Of a stretch of DNA of 64,000 nucleotides, positions 47,927 to 59,947 are shown one piece after another. How positions within the stretch are numbered: the first letter of the stretch is position 1; every line of letters starts with the position of its first letter. Location: the NCBI GenBank assembly GCA_034638255.1, contig JAWPGT010000006.1:310001-374000 (forward strand), in the 5' to 3' direction. The notes under the pieces were generated by a model. It searched no databases. It was given only the letters and a program-made list of their open reading frames with translations, and was not told the DNA's origin. Source of the DNA: Coprinus comatus. Lineage: Eukaryota; Basidiomycota; Agaricomycetes; Agaricales; Agaricaceae. A program made the position numbers and the translations under genes.

Positions 47927-48555
47927 ATTATGTAATAAATGGATCTACCAATCAAATCATCTTTAGACTTTAATATTATTCTCAGCCTTCCCCCAACTAG
48001 TAGTAAGGACTCCATTGAACGCTCCAGTTTCTCCCAAGTGTTTGCCAAAATAACGTATCCTTATTCAGTTACTACCCGACGTCAGTGTTCGCTACAACTA
48101 CACTGTACTTCCTCCTCGAGAGGTCCGTAATTCCCATCTCTTGAATGTTCATCTGTCACAACCATCAAAACAGATCATGGTCTCCGCCAAGGGCCAGCGT
48201 ATCATTGGTCGCCTCGCTAGGTGGAGGGCCAAGCCCTGCCAAGCCACAATGTGATAGGTGCTCTGTTGAATCTCTATGTACTCGTCCACGCCTCTTGCCA
48301 ACCAAGTCACCACCAGGAGCATCTTCCCCGAAAGCACGGTTCCTTTATATACTACGCAACAACCGACAATGTTTTGCCCCTCCTCTCTTCGCTTTCTCTC
48401 TGTTCTACCCTCTTTTCTTGTCTTTCTGTCATATTGGCGCTAGTTTCGCCTTTGATACTCTTCACTAATTCTTGAACGACCTTCATTGACATTATCGAGC
48501 AGTGCTCCCTTATTCTCTCCTTTTTTATAAGTTGCAAATCCTCTAAAATCCTACC
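47927..48555. other. divergent promoter region, UNC80-like and carbonic anhydrase genes
   Basis: No convincing gene. Short frames (for example one starting ATGGTCTCCGCC at 48179) lack family support. The 3' half is C/T-rich, as in a fungal promoter before the carbonic anhydrase start. Confidence 0.4.
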
Positions 48556-49819
48556 ATGTTTGCCTTCAAATTCTTTGCCACATTTATTACCGTTTCCTTG
48601 GCATTTGCGCACTCCGGACATCATTACATTGCCAGGGGTGTAACTGTTGTTGGTCATAATCAAACAAAGCGGGCTGTATCTGCGCCAGAGTTTCAACTTC
48701 TAGTTGATGGAAATAAGGCCTTCCGCGACAAGACATCCTCACAAACACCCAACCTATTGAAAACACTCACTGATGAGGGACAAGGTAAATGATTGCATAC
48801 ATATTATCTAGTAAATGTCTTTATAACATCACACTCTTGAAACAGCGCCTCTTTTCATGTTTATCGGTTGCTCTGACAGTCGTGCAAGTGAAGGTACAAT
48901 GTTTGATGCCAAGCCTGGTACACTCTTTACCGAGCGTAACATTGCCAACCAATACCTCACTACCGATACAAATACGTTCGTATATCCTCTTCAACTGAAC
49001 AAGAGAAAAAGTATAACTAATCCTTGACAACCATCTAACAGTCATGCTGTATTGTCCTATGCTGTTGCTGAGCTTGGCGTCAAGCATGTTATAGTAATGG
49101 GTCACTATGGATGTGGTGGTGTAGCTGCATCAATTGCATCTCGTCCTGAAGATGTCCTTGATGTTGCCAATGGTGTTGTTCAATCATGGATAGAGCCTAT
49201 CCGTGAAATCTTTCGCACTTCTTCTCGTCCCGAAATCATTGAATTGAGGGAAAGAATCAAAGGACAAACCGTTATCGAGGAACCCGATATTCGTGAACGT
49301 AAGTTTTTTTGCACAACCATTAGAATTTCATTGCAAATTATACTCATGTTGAATTCCTGTAGCTGGATTCCGTGCGCTTGTGGAAGAGAACATTAAGGCC
49401 AGTGTAGCCCGCATTGCAGGTGACAGTGTCATTGCCAACGTAAGTAACAACCCAAAAAACAGAATCATCAACAAAACCTCTAATCGAACATATAGCACTA
49501 TCGTGCCCTCTCCCAAGGTCAACCAGGAATTGTTGTAAAACGTTCTGGAGGAGAGAAAGCTGCTCCGGCTGATATCTATATCCATGGTTGGGTATACGAT
49601 ATTGAAAATGGTGAAATCCGTGACTTGAATATCTCTGTTGGTCCCCCAGGAAAAGAAATCCCTGCCGCACCTTGGCAATCGGTTGTTCAAGCTGCTGCTA
49701 GGACTACTGGAAGCCACAATGGTGGAGAAGTTCTCGTAAATAATTATGCTGGAGTAAATCAACATGAGATTAGGGCCAAGTGCGAACAAGCTTGTACGGC
49801 TAAGGGGTTACATGCTTGA
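48556..49819 (+). CDS. beta-class carbonic anhydrase with signal peptide
   Basis: Five exons (48556-48784, 48846-48975, 49042-49298, 49363-49439, 49496-49819) give 338 residues. Beta-carbonic anhydrases interconvert CO2 and bicarbonate. The zinc ligands are visible: Cys in IGCSDSRASE (with the Asp-Arg dyad) and His/Cys in GHYGCGG. KHVIVMGHYGCGGVAASI and YIHGWVYDIENGEI are family hallmarks. Unusually, the protein opens with a clear secretion signal (FKFFATFITVSLAFAHS) and an extra N-terminal stretch before the catalytic core, and has a C-terminal extension of about 60 residues after the DIENGEI strand. It is thus predicted extracellular or in the secretory path, unlike cytosolic Can2/Nce103. 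The ATG is the only one giving this signal. Confidence 0.9.
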
Positions 49820-52800
49820 TTGTGAAGCTTGAAGGAGATGTTTTGTAATTTTTTATATAGGACTTATATCCTTGTTTTAAGGAGGTTATACCCGTTCTTT
49901 TTTCTAATCTGGTTGGTGGGGATTTTAACACTAGACTTGAGATATTAACATATGGAGTTGAACAGAGAGATAGTGATTCAAATCTTCTAGCTTGAATACG
50001 CGCCATGAAGTAAACAATGCTCTACACCCAGGCTCCTTCCTAGTCCACTGTACGATGAATGAGTTGACGAAGTTTCGGTAAAACTTCGGCTCAACGATTA
50101 GTCATCATCGTAACGTGGACTGGGAAGGAGTCTGCTCTACACCGTACTACAGTCAATCACCGGCCAATGGGACGGTTGACTTGACTGGCCTCGGTGAAAT
50201 TGGTATTGTTGCTTAAAAATACGAAAAATATATGAAATATTGCCTTGCTTGTGATTATTTCATTGAATGAGTTTTATGATCTATCCGAATTATTTGAGGG
50301 AGTAAGTTTTTACAATCTATAAGGTCATTTTTTCTCACAACCTACACCAGCCATTGAGACAGTCACACTACCACTCTATAATATTATCTTTTCATGAGAT
50401 GAGTATCTAGAAACATCAAACCCAGCAAATATACATATATTTATCTGATATATATAATATAATGCATACAATTCACAGTGGTGGGCGTAAAAGAAGGAAT
50501 TCTAATAGAAAACCTGGATTCGGTGGACATAAAACTGACATTGGTAGTAGTAGGAAGTAACATAAACACTCCATATTTAGAATGTAGATAAGACAGATAT
50601 CCTGTTAAAGTCCGAGGTCAGGAAATGCGGTGGGACTTTAAAAAAAATTCATTTGCCCCACTGGCCGGTAGTGTCCCATTGGTGGGTGATTAACTGTAGA
50701 AGAAAAGTCAACATCTAACCCTTTCCTAAACGCTATTTATATACTCGTACTCGTAACTAAATCAACTTCAGCTTGACCGACCAGAAAAAAGTATTTGGGC
50801 AGACATCGCAAGAATCCTACTTTGAAGGATATAGATATAGGAAAGAAATCAATTATATGAGAAATCGTGATCTAAACTTAGTACTTAGTACTGAATTTCA
50901 TTTCGAATTTCGCTACCGAACGTTTAGAACTTCGAAAAAGTATAATAACGTACTCCAACGGACTAGTTTAACTTTAATTTCAATTCCAATATTCAAAAAA
51001 TAAGTATTAACATTAACATTAACATCTAGTGTATCTATATCAACAAGAATTGAACTTGAAAAGAAGGGTCTTGAAAGAGAACTTTCCCTAATCTCTTGTT
51101 AACTTAATCCGCCCAAGGCTTTCTAAAGAATTTCTCCCCGAGTCATTTTGGTGAACTCCGAGGTTTATCATGTGTCTACTAAAGTTATCCTGTCAAAGCA
51201 GTGGCATGTCCGAAAGTATCGTTTTAATGAACTGACATCCCGAATTCTCAATTGCATCATTACTTAATGATATGCTATTTATACTATCCGTCTGTGTTGA
51301 AGCGCTGATAAGTGTAGAAGCCAAGAAGTTTAGCTATTGCCAAAGAACGAGAGAGAATTTTTTTCCCAAAAGAAAAGGAAACCACTAGGGTTCAAGAAAA
51401 TTGATATGGATATCCCGAAGACTTCAACACCAAAAAAGAACGTGGTCAAGAGAATCGTTCTTATTTATTAGATATTGACACGGAAGCGGAACCTTCAGTT
51501 TGTGTAACGCAAAGAAAGAAGCCCTTCAAGTTCAAAACCAGGAAAATTCAAATCCTTCGATAAAATTCTACACGGAGAACCAAAGATATTGTACCGTGGA
51601 GATTATGCTCTCATGGATTTTTAGCAGTTATTCTTGTCAAACTTAAGTAGCTTCAGTAAGGTAGGTGACAGTGGACATGGTGGATCCCAAATCACCTAGA
51701 CAGTGACAGGTGAGAGTAAAAATATACTCATGAGCCTTAGCGACCCGGGGCCTTGGTCACTTGGGCTTGGGGCTTTTTTTTTTGACACGAAGAAAGAAGA
51801 GGTACAAAAAAATAGCAAAAAATAGTAATAAGCACTAAGGCTGACGGGCTTTTGACGTTCAATTTCTCATCAAAACAAATCTTTCCAAGAGAAAAGAGTT
51901 GCTATATTTATGTCTACCCGTGCTGCTACCACACACCACACACGACGATTCATCAACCGCAAATTTTGTAGAAGAAAAAAAAGAATCAATCACAATTGAA
52001 TTTAGTAGCCATTATCATTGCGCAGTTTTCCAATACACAAAATATCAATACCTGTCTGATAATCACTCACATATTTAATTGTCCATCAGTTGAACAGAAT
52101 TCCAATTATCAATGATAATCATATCCAAGAACCCCTCCCGCATCCACCGGATTAGAAGTTCGAAGTCTCCACAATTATACAGTACATCTAATTAAAGGTC
52201 CTGCAATTTCCTCTCGGCACTTTCCTTGACATGATATACATATATGGGTTTGCCAACCTCGCATAAACTAAGACTCCGGTTTCTTAAAAATAAATAATGC
52301 TCAAGGGTCTTGCGGTGTTACTCACTGATACTCAGCACCTAGTTTCTCATGTTTTCCCCAAAATGCTGAACGCCGAGCACCCTGTATGATTGGCGTTAGG
52401 ACGTTGACATCCTCCAGGGATCCTCATCAGAAAAAATTATCGGGGTCGCATCATCAGCTGATACACATATTCATCTATTTTTAATACTTTTTGACATGGG
52501 TATCCAGAAAAGAATACCTCAGGATGATTGGGATCTGCTTCCATAGCGTATTTCACCAGCTACTTCGAAATTCAACAAAGTGAAGTCAATTTGAATAGAA
52601 GAAATATATTGTTCCTTCAAGTTTTAAACATTTACATTACATGTGTACAAGTACGAGAACGATTACAATATTGTTCTAATAGTCAATATATATGATATTT
52701 CAATGACAGATACTGCCACTTTGGTCCAGTAAAATGGATCGCCGCTATGCTCAGAATCGGAATATTGATAAACTCAATGCTTAAAACAATATATTATGCT

Positions 52801-53190
52801 CTACCACACTTCTATCTCACAAGTTGAACTATTTGACCCCTACATTGCTTTCCATTCCGTCTACTGTGATATCCAAAAGAATCTGTAAGAAAACGCGGTA
52901 GAAAAACCCTATGTTACATGAAGACTGCTGAGAAGTAAATCTCTGGTATTTATGTTTTTGAGAAAGTTGACTTGGTTTCAAGCCGATTGAAAAATGAAAC
53001 AAGGAACACCCCATAAATTCAAAACCATTGGACCTACGTATGAAAACGAAAGAAACGGGGTATGCATCCAAAATTATATATCCGACGCTGAGCCAAAAAA
53101 CAATAAAGGAATGAATGGACAAGCGAGATCGTAGAGATATTGAGTGAGGTAACCATTTTTAAGGAGCGTGGTGATACTAGTTTTTGGAAA
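49820..53190. other. 3.4-kb gene-poor stretch
   Basis: AT-rich DNA with no exon chain I can support. A short ATTAAC direct repeat is at 51004-51027. T-rich runs occur near 51773. The 64-residue-scale frames here look random. No RNA gene recognised. Confidence 0.45.
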
Positions 53191-54855
53191 CTAGTAAGGT
53201 GGCCGTTTGAATTCATCACTGATATGTTGAGACTCTGGGTCATAGTTCTCCTTCAGATTTCCCGACGCATCATACTCCATAAAACCTTGCGATTTGTCTG
53301 TTGGACTCTCAAAGGTATCCATCTAAGATGATTGGATTCAGTGGAATGTGGGACATTCTTGACAAAGAAGACGATTACCTGGACGTGTACACCCTCAGCC
53401 TTAGTTGATACCTTGGGACGTAGACTGGCTAGTCCGGAACGGAAGGCCACGGTAGACCCTTGGGTCGTTGTTCTAGAGTGGCGAGATTGGTTAGACCGAT
53501 TCTGTCGAAGAACGTATGGAACTTACGGGAATACTTCAGCTCCTCGAGAAGTATACTGGTTCAGACGTCGGACTACTCGACAAGCAACAATCTGAGTGCT
53601 TGATTAGCCTATGCAAACATAAGACAGGTGTGGCGACGTACAGTTGAAGCAATCGCAGCGGGAACATTGGCAATGATAGACATCACGGGATTCAGGTTCA
53701 GCAGCATGAAAATCTACGTCTGGTTTTAGCATTAGAAAGCATAAAGAAAAAGAAGAATACTGACTGTTGCAAGCAAATTTGCTAAGAAACTACGGAAAGA
53801 GTAAGAAAAGACACGTGGTATTCAGGTAGTAGCCTCACTCACGCAATGAGGAAGTAGATAAGGCCATCTTTGAAGATAAGTTCAACGAGCCGCGAGCGAC
53901 CGGTCTTGGGTGCATATAGCTTATATCCAGTCAAGATGAGAACAAGGAGGTCAAAGACCATTGAATATATGAAGCTAACGGCCAAAATCTTGTTGCTGGT
54001 GAAGGTTATCATACAGGCACCTTGTACCCACTGCGCCTTTAAAAGAACGCCTACTTGAATGAGTATATGCATATACGATGTAGCGAAGGCCGTACGTACC
54101 ATGGAGAAGCAATGACCAATGACCAAGGATAATAAGGACGAGCAAAGCCACGAGGTACCGATTTTGTGACCACACAGCCATCCTGAAATACTATCAGAAT
54201 ACGTCCAGTAAGTGTACTCTATGCAACTTACGTCCTCAAAGAGAGGTTGATACTCGCAAGGCCGATTGCCGCATTTCCAAGCAACTGTAATTATTAAATC
54301 CCCTGCGTCACTGCACCAAGAAACGTGGTAACACACCTGATTGAACGTGTAGAGTTTCTGACAATCTATTTCACTGCAATCATTTTTCAGATAAAATAAA
54401 TATGGATAGAGCGCATATATGCACCTTGTGACATTGAGGGCGATAGCACTAACAAATACGCGATCAATAAAGTTCGATGGAATCACAAAATACACTCACA
54501 TGCCGACCAACGCGAACAACAGGCAGTAGCGGTTAAGGAAGTAGAATATCTAAGTAACTTGTTAGTACTGATATGAAGGCACTCGACGAGGGATCCTACC
54601 AGAGGCCAACGGAACTTCTTCTTCCCCGAAATGTACTGCCAATCAAACTCGAGCGATGTGAACCACTCCCATCTACGGGAACATGAGCTGGGACTGAAAA
54701 GTCAATGACGAGCGGACATACATATAGACACCAAGGAGTGCATGCATAAACCGGCCGAAGGCGACTGGGGATAAATGAGTACGGACTAGAGAGTATACGG
54801 GGTTTGACATACCAGCGTCCTTTTGGATCTCCTCGGGTGAATTCCAGTCGGGCAT
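53191..54855 (-). CDS. seven-helix membrane protein of unknown function, copy A
   Basis: Paralog of copy B at 58235-59947, reconstructed by alignment of exons. It begins MPDWNSPEEIQKDA, then a helix (FMHALLGVYIWEWFTSLEFDW), KKKFRWPL, a helix (IFYFLNRYCLLFALVG), a Cys-bearing loop (EIDCQKLYTFNQ), helix SINLSLR-MAVWSQNRYLVALLVLIILG, LLHGVLLKAQW, and helices ILAVSFIYSMVFDLLVLIL, LVELIFKDGLIYFLIA and NLLATVFMLLNLNPVMSI. A cytosolic tail (RRLNQYTSRGAEVFP, then GVHVQ, then MDTFESPTD) ends at a stop at 53193-53191. About seven hydrophobic helices give a receptor-like layout. This family is common in Agaricomycetes, but its role is unknown to me. Confidence 0.75.
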
Positions 54856-57800
54856 GGTAATGTAATCGGAATGAAGGCGGGGAGGTGGGGATGGCGATGA
54901 ACAGGCAGTAGGTGATGGAGGGCGGATACTTATAGACAGGGACAGGCCTTAGGACCGAATCTCGATCGACTTCTTCGCCTGAGATTGCTTCTTTCGACTA
55001 ACACTTTTTCTTGACTTTCACACACAGATCCCCACCCTCCAATTGAGGTACATTCAGAAAATTGACACACCAGAACAACGAAAATCCTTGCCGGTCAGCT
55101 GCTCGTTCAATTTCAAACCAATATACTTACAGGCAATAAACATCTTGGGGATATTCGATATTTTGATGAAGATTTACTCAATACACGAATACATAAGTCT
55201 TCTAGTTCTGTTCTGGTACCCGTACAACGTCAAAAAATGACATGAACTCGGCACATTCTTTCCGCATACTATTCCACTGTACTTTTATGTTTAATTTGGA
55301 TTGGAAGGTGTCGTTTTTCCCATTGGGCGCTTTGCTTGTCTAATGCTCCACCGTTCACGGTAACCCTCCCTAAACAAAGTTCCAACTCCTCACATCAGCT
55401 TCCTCCTCCAATATCAAACATTTCTCTTTATCCTTTGCTCTTCTTCAGTGCCAGCTCCTCAGTCAGCATGCTCCCACTGCCACTGAACGCTATTCCCGGA
55501 CATTCGCGGGAAAATACTATCCGCATGGAACACAAACAACTTCTTGGGCTGACGGCATCGTTTACGCCAGGGTCGCAACGAACCCAGTGGAGTTCGCCTA
55601 AACATACAACAAAGTAAATACCATCCGCAAAGTTATGATGTCTGTTGTCAGTGTCACGGTCGACAGCTGCTTTCTGAATTGTTTCCACAATTGGGAAATT
55701 TGATCCCCCAGATCTCAGTCTCTCTTCAAGTACATCCTCTTACATTACCAACGTCAAATCAGAACAGACGAAAACGAAAGGTTAACGTTAGCCCCAACGT
55801 TGGGTACGGCCATCATGAGATTTTGTCACTCGCGTAACCTTAGTAAAATCTCCTTAATGGAAGACGGTTGAAAACACAGTAAACCATCAATCGATCACCG
55901 GCATACCATCGCATTCGGGATCAACTTTCGTCCGGGTGGGCTAGGTTACGTCCTAGACCGCTCTCACATATTCCTTGTTGTCGACAACAAAACTCTCACA
56001 CAATTGAAAGATCTCAAAGGCAACAACGGAAGAAAATACTTGTGGTTAGATTAGAGAGAGCCACAGGAATATTATATCATGAGATTAATTAAGAGACTAG
56101 CAATAAGTAAAGAATTCAATTATGCTAGGATCGTACTATGTTTATGAAGGAACATCCCCGTTAGAAGAAAGAAATGTGTACCATCACTGAAAATTTTATA
56201 GGAATTACGCGAGTTTTCTGACATATCATTGTAAAATCACCTCCCTGTGGCCCCTCCACTGTACGAGGTACAAAAACAGTCCGAAGCGTATTCCTCACAC
56301 GCCCATACATTTACTTATCTAGGATAGTCCATATTAAAGTCCATATGTACCATTGCACATCTAGTTCAAACCCCAAGATAGCTAGCTGACAGCTGAAATG
56401 CAACTTAGGCCAGTAGATCATAAAGTTATGAAATCAGTAATCATCAGTATTTAATAACTCCAGAACCTATAACGGTTGGACTTTGGCAAAACAATTAACT
56501 CTCTTTATCTTCATAACTTCCCAGTTCATTTGGACTGAACTTTTCTATGAACTTGGACATTTCATTTCAAAAATTTCATCCTACTAACCCCTCATGATAT
56601 CATTCCGAGGAAACCGCACTTCTTCAACTACCAAACTGGATGAAATCTCCCAAGCTCCGCCGTGAAAGCCGCCACCACCACAACCGATGAGGTGGCTGGG
56701 CGGTCTACATGTTCAGCGTTCAAGAGAAAAACAGCGCATTCTCAACTCTTCTACTTCTACTACCATCCTAATACCACTTCACATTCGCATCAGCCCTAAT
56801 GCTATTACCATACTACCGTCAGAGACCGTCAATACGACGTAACCGCCACACCGTTAAAATCAGTCCACATCGGCTTCAAAGCTGCCCTGCTACTTCAATT
56901 TACCTAGATATTGATCACTGAAATCGCACTAACGCCCATAACCGCATACAAACAACAGCCCGGTGAACACTTGAGAGTAAAGAGTAAATAAGGGGTATAA
57001 GAATTTAAGAAGGCGCTTATACAGTACACTTACATCACACGGGTAACAACCGAGGATGTGTTTGCTTCTTCGCCAGAAGCATTACTTGCTTACCATGAGA
57101 AGAGAAGATTTCAAAAATCTATCAGAGTAACGGTAACTTACAACATGCTACAGGTTTCTTATTTTTGTAACAACTCAACGGTAGTCGAGTTTGCGCCCAT
57201 AATCTATTCCTGATGATTCCCGCACACCTCGTCTTGATAATTCCTCTTAGACCATAACTCAAGCGCTCATACTTATGGAGCAGAGATCACTAGTGTGTGA
57301 TTTTTCTATTAAGTACTTCTCAATCCTTTACCCCAAAATCCCTTCGAGATCCTCAACTAGTTGAAGCTTGAATGACAAGGATTGACCATCATCCACACTA
57401 TGTACTGTACATGCCTACTACTAACTAGTATATAGCGCTTAGCACCTGTTTATCTCAGCACTTTCTTTTCTCATAAGGTGTAGTAGTTCGTATATATATA
57501 TATAGTAACGTCACGCCGTAAGTAAGGTTTTTAAAGTTAATTCGATTCGGAGAACACCATTCGATTTAAGGTTCTTCTGCTTTACTCGTTCTTTTTGTCT
57601 CTTTTGCACCACACGGTGTTTTCGTGTTGTTTTTTTATAGGCTACCCGAAAATAAAATGAGACTAGCCTTTGTTCGATCTTTCTCGGTGGGTGCTTGCAG
57701 CAGCTTGAACGCTAAATTTTCCAAACTGAAATTAAACATCACATGGATCATCAAAGGCCAAGTTGATCCTCGGATAGAACGGGTAAACACTAACTTTTGG

Positions 57801-58234
57801 ATAATCTGGCGCACGAAAGCCTTTGCAAACATCAATAATCTGAAATACTATCTATTCGGAATATGTAGCGGTATCAGTAACTCGTTTTATTATGAGCATT
57901 TTTTTCAACAACCTGTTCCGAGTACAAAAAGTGACTGCTACTAATCAAGTACCAAACTCTGATATTGAATGACTGAAAATACGAATGCGGGTAGATAGTT
58001 CTATGTAGGGGAATAACAAAGTGAGTGGAAAGTGGATGATAATCCGTAAGCAGAATGTTAAACATTCGAGGCAGAAGAACAAGAAATTGATGGATTACAA
58101 CAAGAGGTGCAAAAGGTATAAGTGAAATAATAGAGTTATGCGCGAAATATTAGGTTAGCCTTCCGGTAAACCTCGGGGAGAAGCGAACGAAGAAACAGGT
58201 CGGCGGTTGAAGTTGCTTGTTCAAGAAAATATGA
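54856..58234. other. 3.4-kb spacer between the membrane-protein paralogs
   Basis: Contains no complete gene. A frame near 55436-55608 (plus) reads coding-like residues (FAGKYYPHGTQTTSWADG, then VATNPVEFA) and a stop but has no start; it could be an exon relic. TATATA tracts near 57490 and scattered AT-rich DNA fill the rest. Confidence 0.4.
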
Positions 58235-59947
58235 TTATAGTGCTCCTTTCTTTTCCAAGTCGATTTCCGTATCTGTTTCGCTCTCACCACAGTGCTTTTT
58301 GGGTTCAGATCCATCATAAACATCATTATCCAGGCCCTCCTCGGCACGAGTGAATGTTTCCATCTGGAGAGAAAAACAAGAAAAAAAATCAGCAGCAATT
58401 CACTATGGTTAGGACCCCAGAAGCAAGGAATGATGCCCCTCCTGAGAGAAGTATTCGGCAATACATGAGGTGTCAAAATAGTGCCTCGATGAATTGAAGA
58501 GAACTTAGTACAGAAGAAACATGCGAAACATACCTGAACGTGAACCCCTGATTGTGCTCCAATTGCACCCTTTGGTACGTGTCTTGACGTCATACCGCGG
58601 TTGGCCATTCCTGTATTTGGTGCCCTAAAGTTTATTTGACCAGACTGCGACGAAGAGCTGCGAGGAGAGTATAAGAACACTGATTGCATATTAAACGCAC
58701 GGAATTGAGTAATAATACGTACTAAACCTCAGGTCCCTTTTGGGTGAAGGAAGTAAGGCGGCGAACAGCTCGACACGCAACAATCTATAAAGCATCTCGT
58801 CAGGTCGCGAAGCACAGAAGGTTAGACTACTACATACTGTTGAGAAGACTGCCGCCGGAACATTAAAGATGACACTCATGATCTGATTCAAGTTCAAGAC
58901 CATGAACACTGTAGCCAACAGGTTTGCAACGAATCTATTGGCCAAAATATCAACACGTAGAACAGTTGGGGAGACAGAAAATTTAACATACGCAATGAAG
59001 AAGAATATGAGACCATCCGTGAAAATGAGCTGGGCGAGGCGACTTCGGCCTATAACCCTCTCGGTGGCAGGACCGTTTGACCCGGCTAGCTTGTATGTGT
59101 TGAGCAGAAGAACGAACAGGTCAAAGCACATTGAGTAGATGAAGATCGCGGCGAGAATCCGGTTGTTAGTTTCGGTGATCACGCATCCAGTTCCCGGAAT
59201 CCAAACGGCCTTCAATTGAACTCCTGTAGAATAGCTCGGTGGACCGTCTTACAAGAAAAAACACGGAGTCTTTCTTACCTTGAAGGATAAGCGACCAGTG
59301 GCCCAGGATTATGATAACCAAGAACCCAATAATATAACGATTCTGTGCCCAGATGGCCATTCTAATGACATTTACTTTCAGTAGTTGCAACAATAAGAGA
59401 CGCTACTCACGTTCTAATCGAGAGGTTAATGCTGGCCAATCCAATGGCAGCATCTCCTGCAATTTGGTTAAAGGTGTAAACGGTCTGGCAATTGATTTCT
59501 CTGCATTATCGTGTCAGTCGCGCACGGAAGGAGAAGACTAAGCCGCATACGTTGTCGCATCAAGAGAGACAGCACTGGGAAAACACGGTTAGAAAATGAT
59601 ATCAAAAAATGGGATTTAGGCTACACACATTCCGATCAGTGCGAACAACAGCAGATACCGATTGGCGAAGTAAAAGATCTGGAAAGTCGCACAGTCACTA
59701 TAAATTGTCTTTTCCGCGGTGTACGTGAGAACACATACCATTGGCCATCTGAATTTCTTGACACCCCGAATAAAGTCGAGTTCAAAAGACAAGGAGATAA
59801 ACCATTCATAACTACGAAGAGGGTTACTTGCGAAAAGCAGAAAGACGAGTGGGTTACATACGCGTACAGACCCAGCAAAGAGTGTATGAACTTTGTAAAA
59901 ATGAGACCCTCCTTTTGAAGCTCTGCGGGTGACTGCCAGTCGGGCAT
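58235..59947 (-). CDS. seven-helix membrane protein of unknown function, copy B
   Basis: Paralog of copy A, upstream on the same strand. MPDWQSPAELQKEG opens it, then FTKFIHSLLGLYAYEWFISLSFELDF, VKKFRWPM, a helix (IFYFANRYLLLFALIG), the Cys loop EINCQTVYTFNQIAGDAAIGLASINLSIR, AIWAQNRYIIGFLVIIILG, then IYSMCFDLFVLLLN, LAQLIFTDGLIFFFIA and LLATVFMVLNLNQIMSVI. The tail after a GPEV splice contains SSSQSGQINFRAP, GVHVQ and METFTRAEEGLDND, then a charged end (EIDLEKKGAL). The GVHVQ and MET/MDTF junctions are shared with copy A, confirming the introns. Unknown function; topology resembles small receptors or transport-like proteins. Confidence 0.78.

Noticed and set aside
48178..48260. Small frame MVSAKGQRIIGRLAR resembling a ribosomal protein uL13 start
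   Set aside because: Stops after 25 residues, no exon continues the family signature, and it lies in a promoter region.
51003..51030. ATTAAC repeat resembling a telomere-type array
   Set aside because: Only about three to four units, not a telomere motif, and surrounded by ordinary DNA.
57624..57944. 106-residue plus-strand frame
   Set aside because: Starts within a T-run, random composition, no family match.
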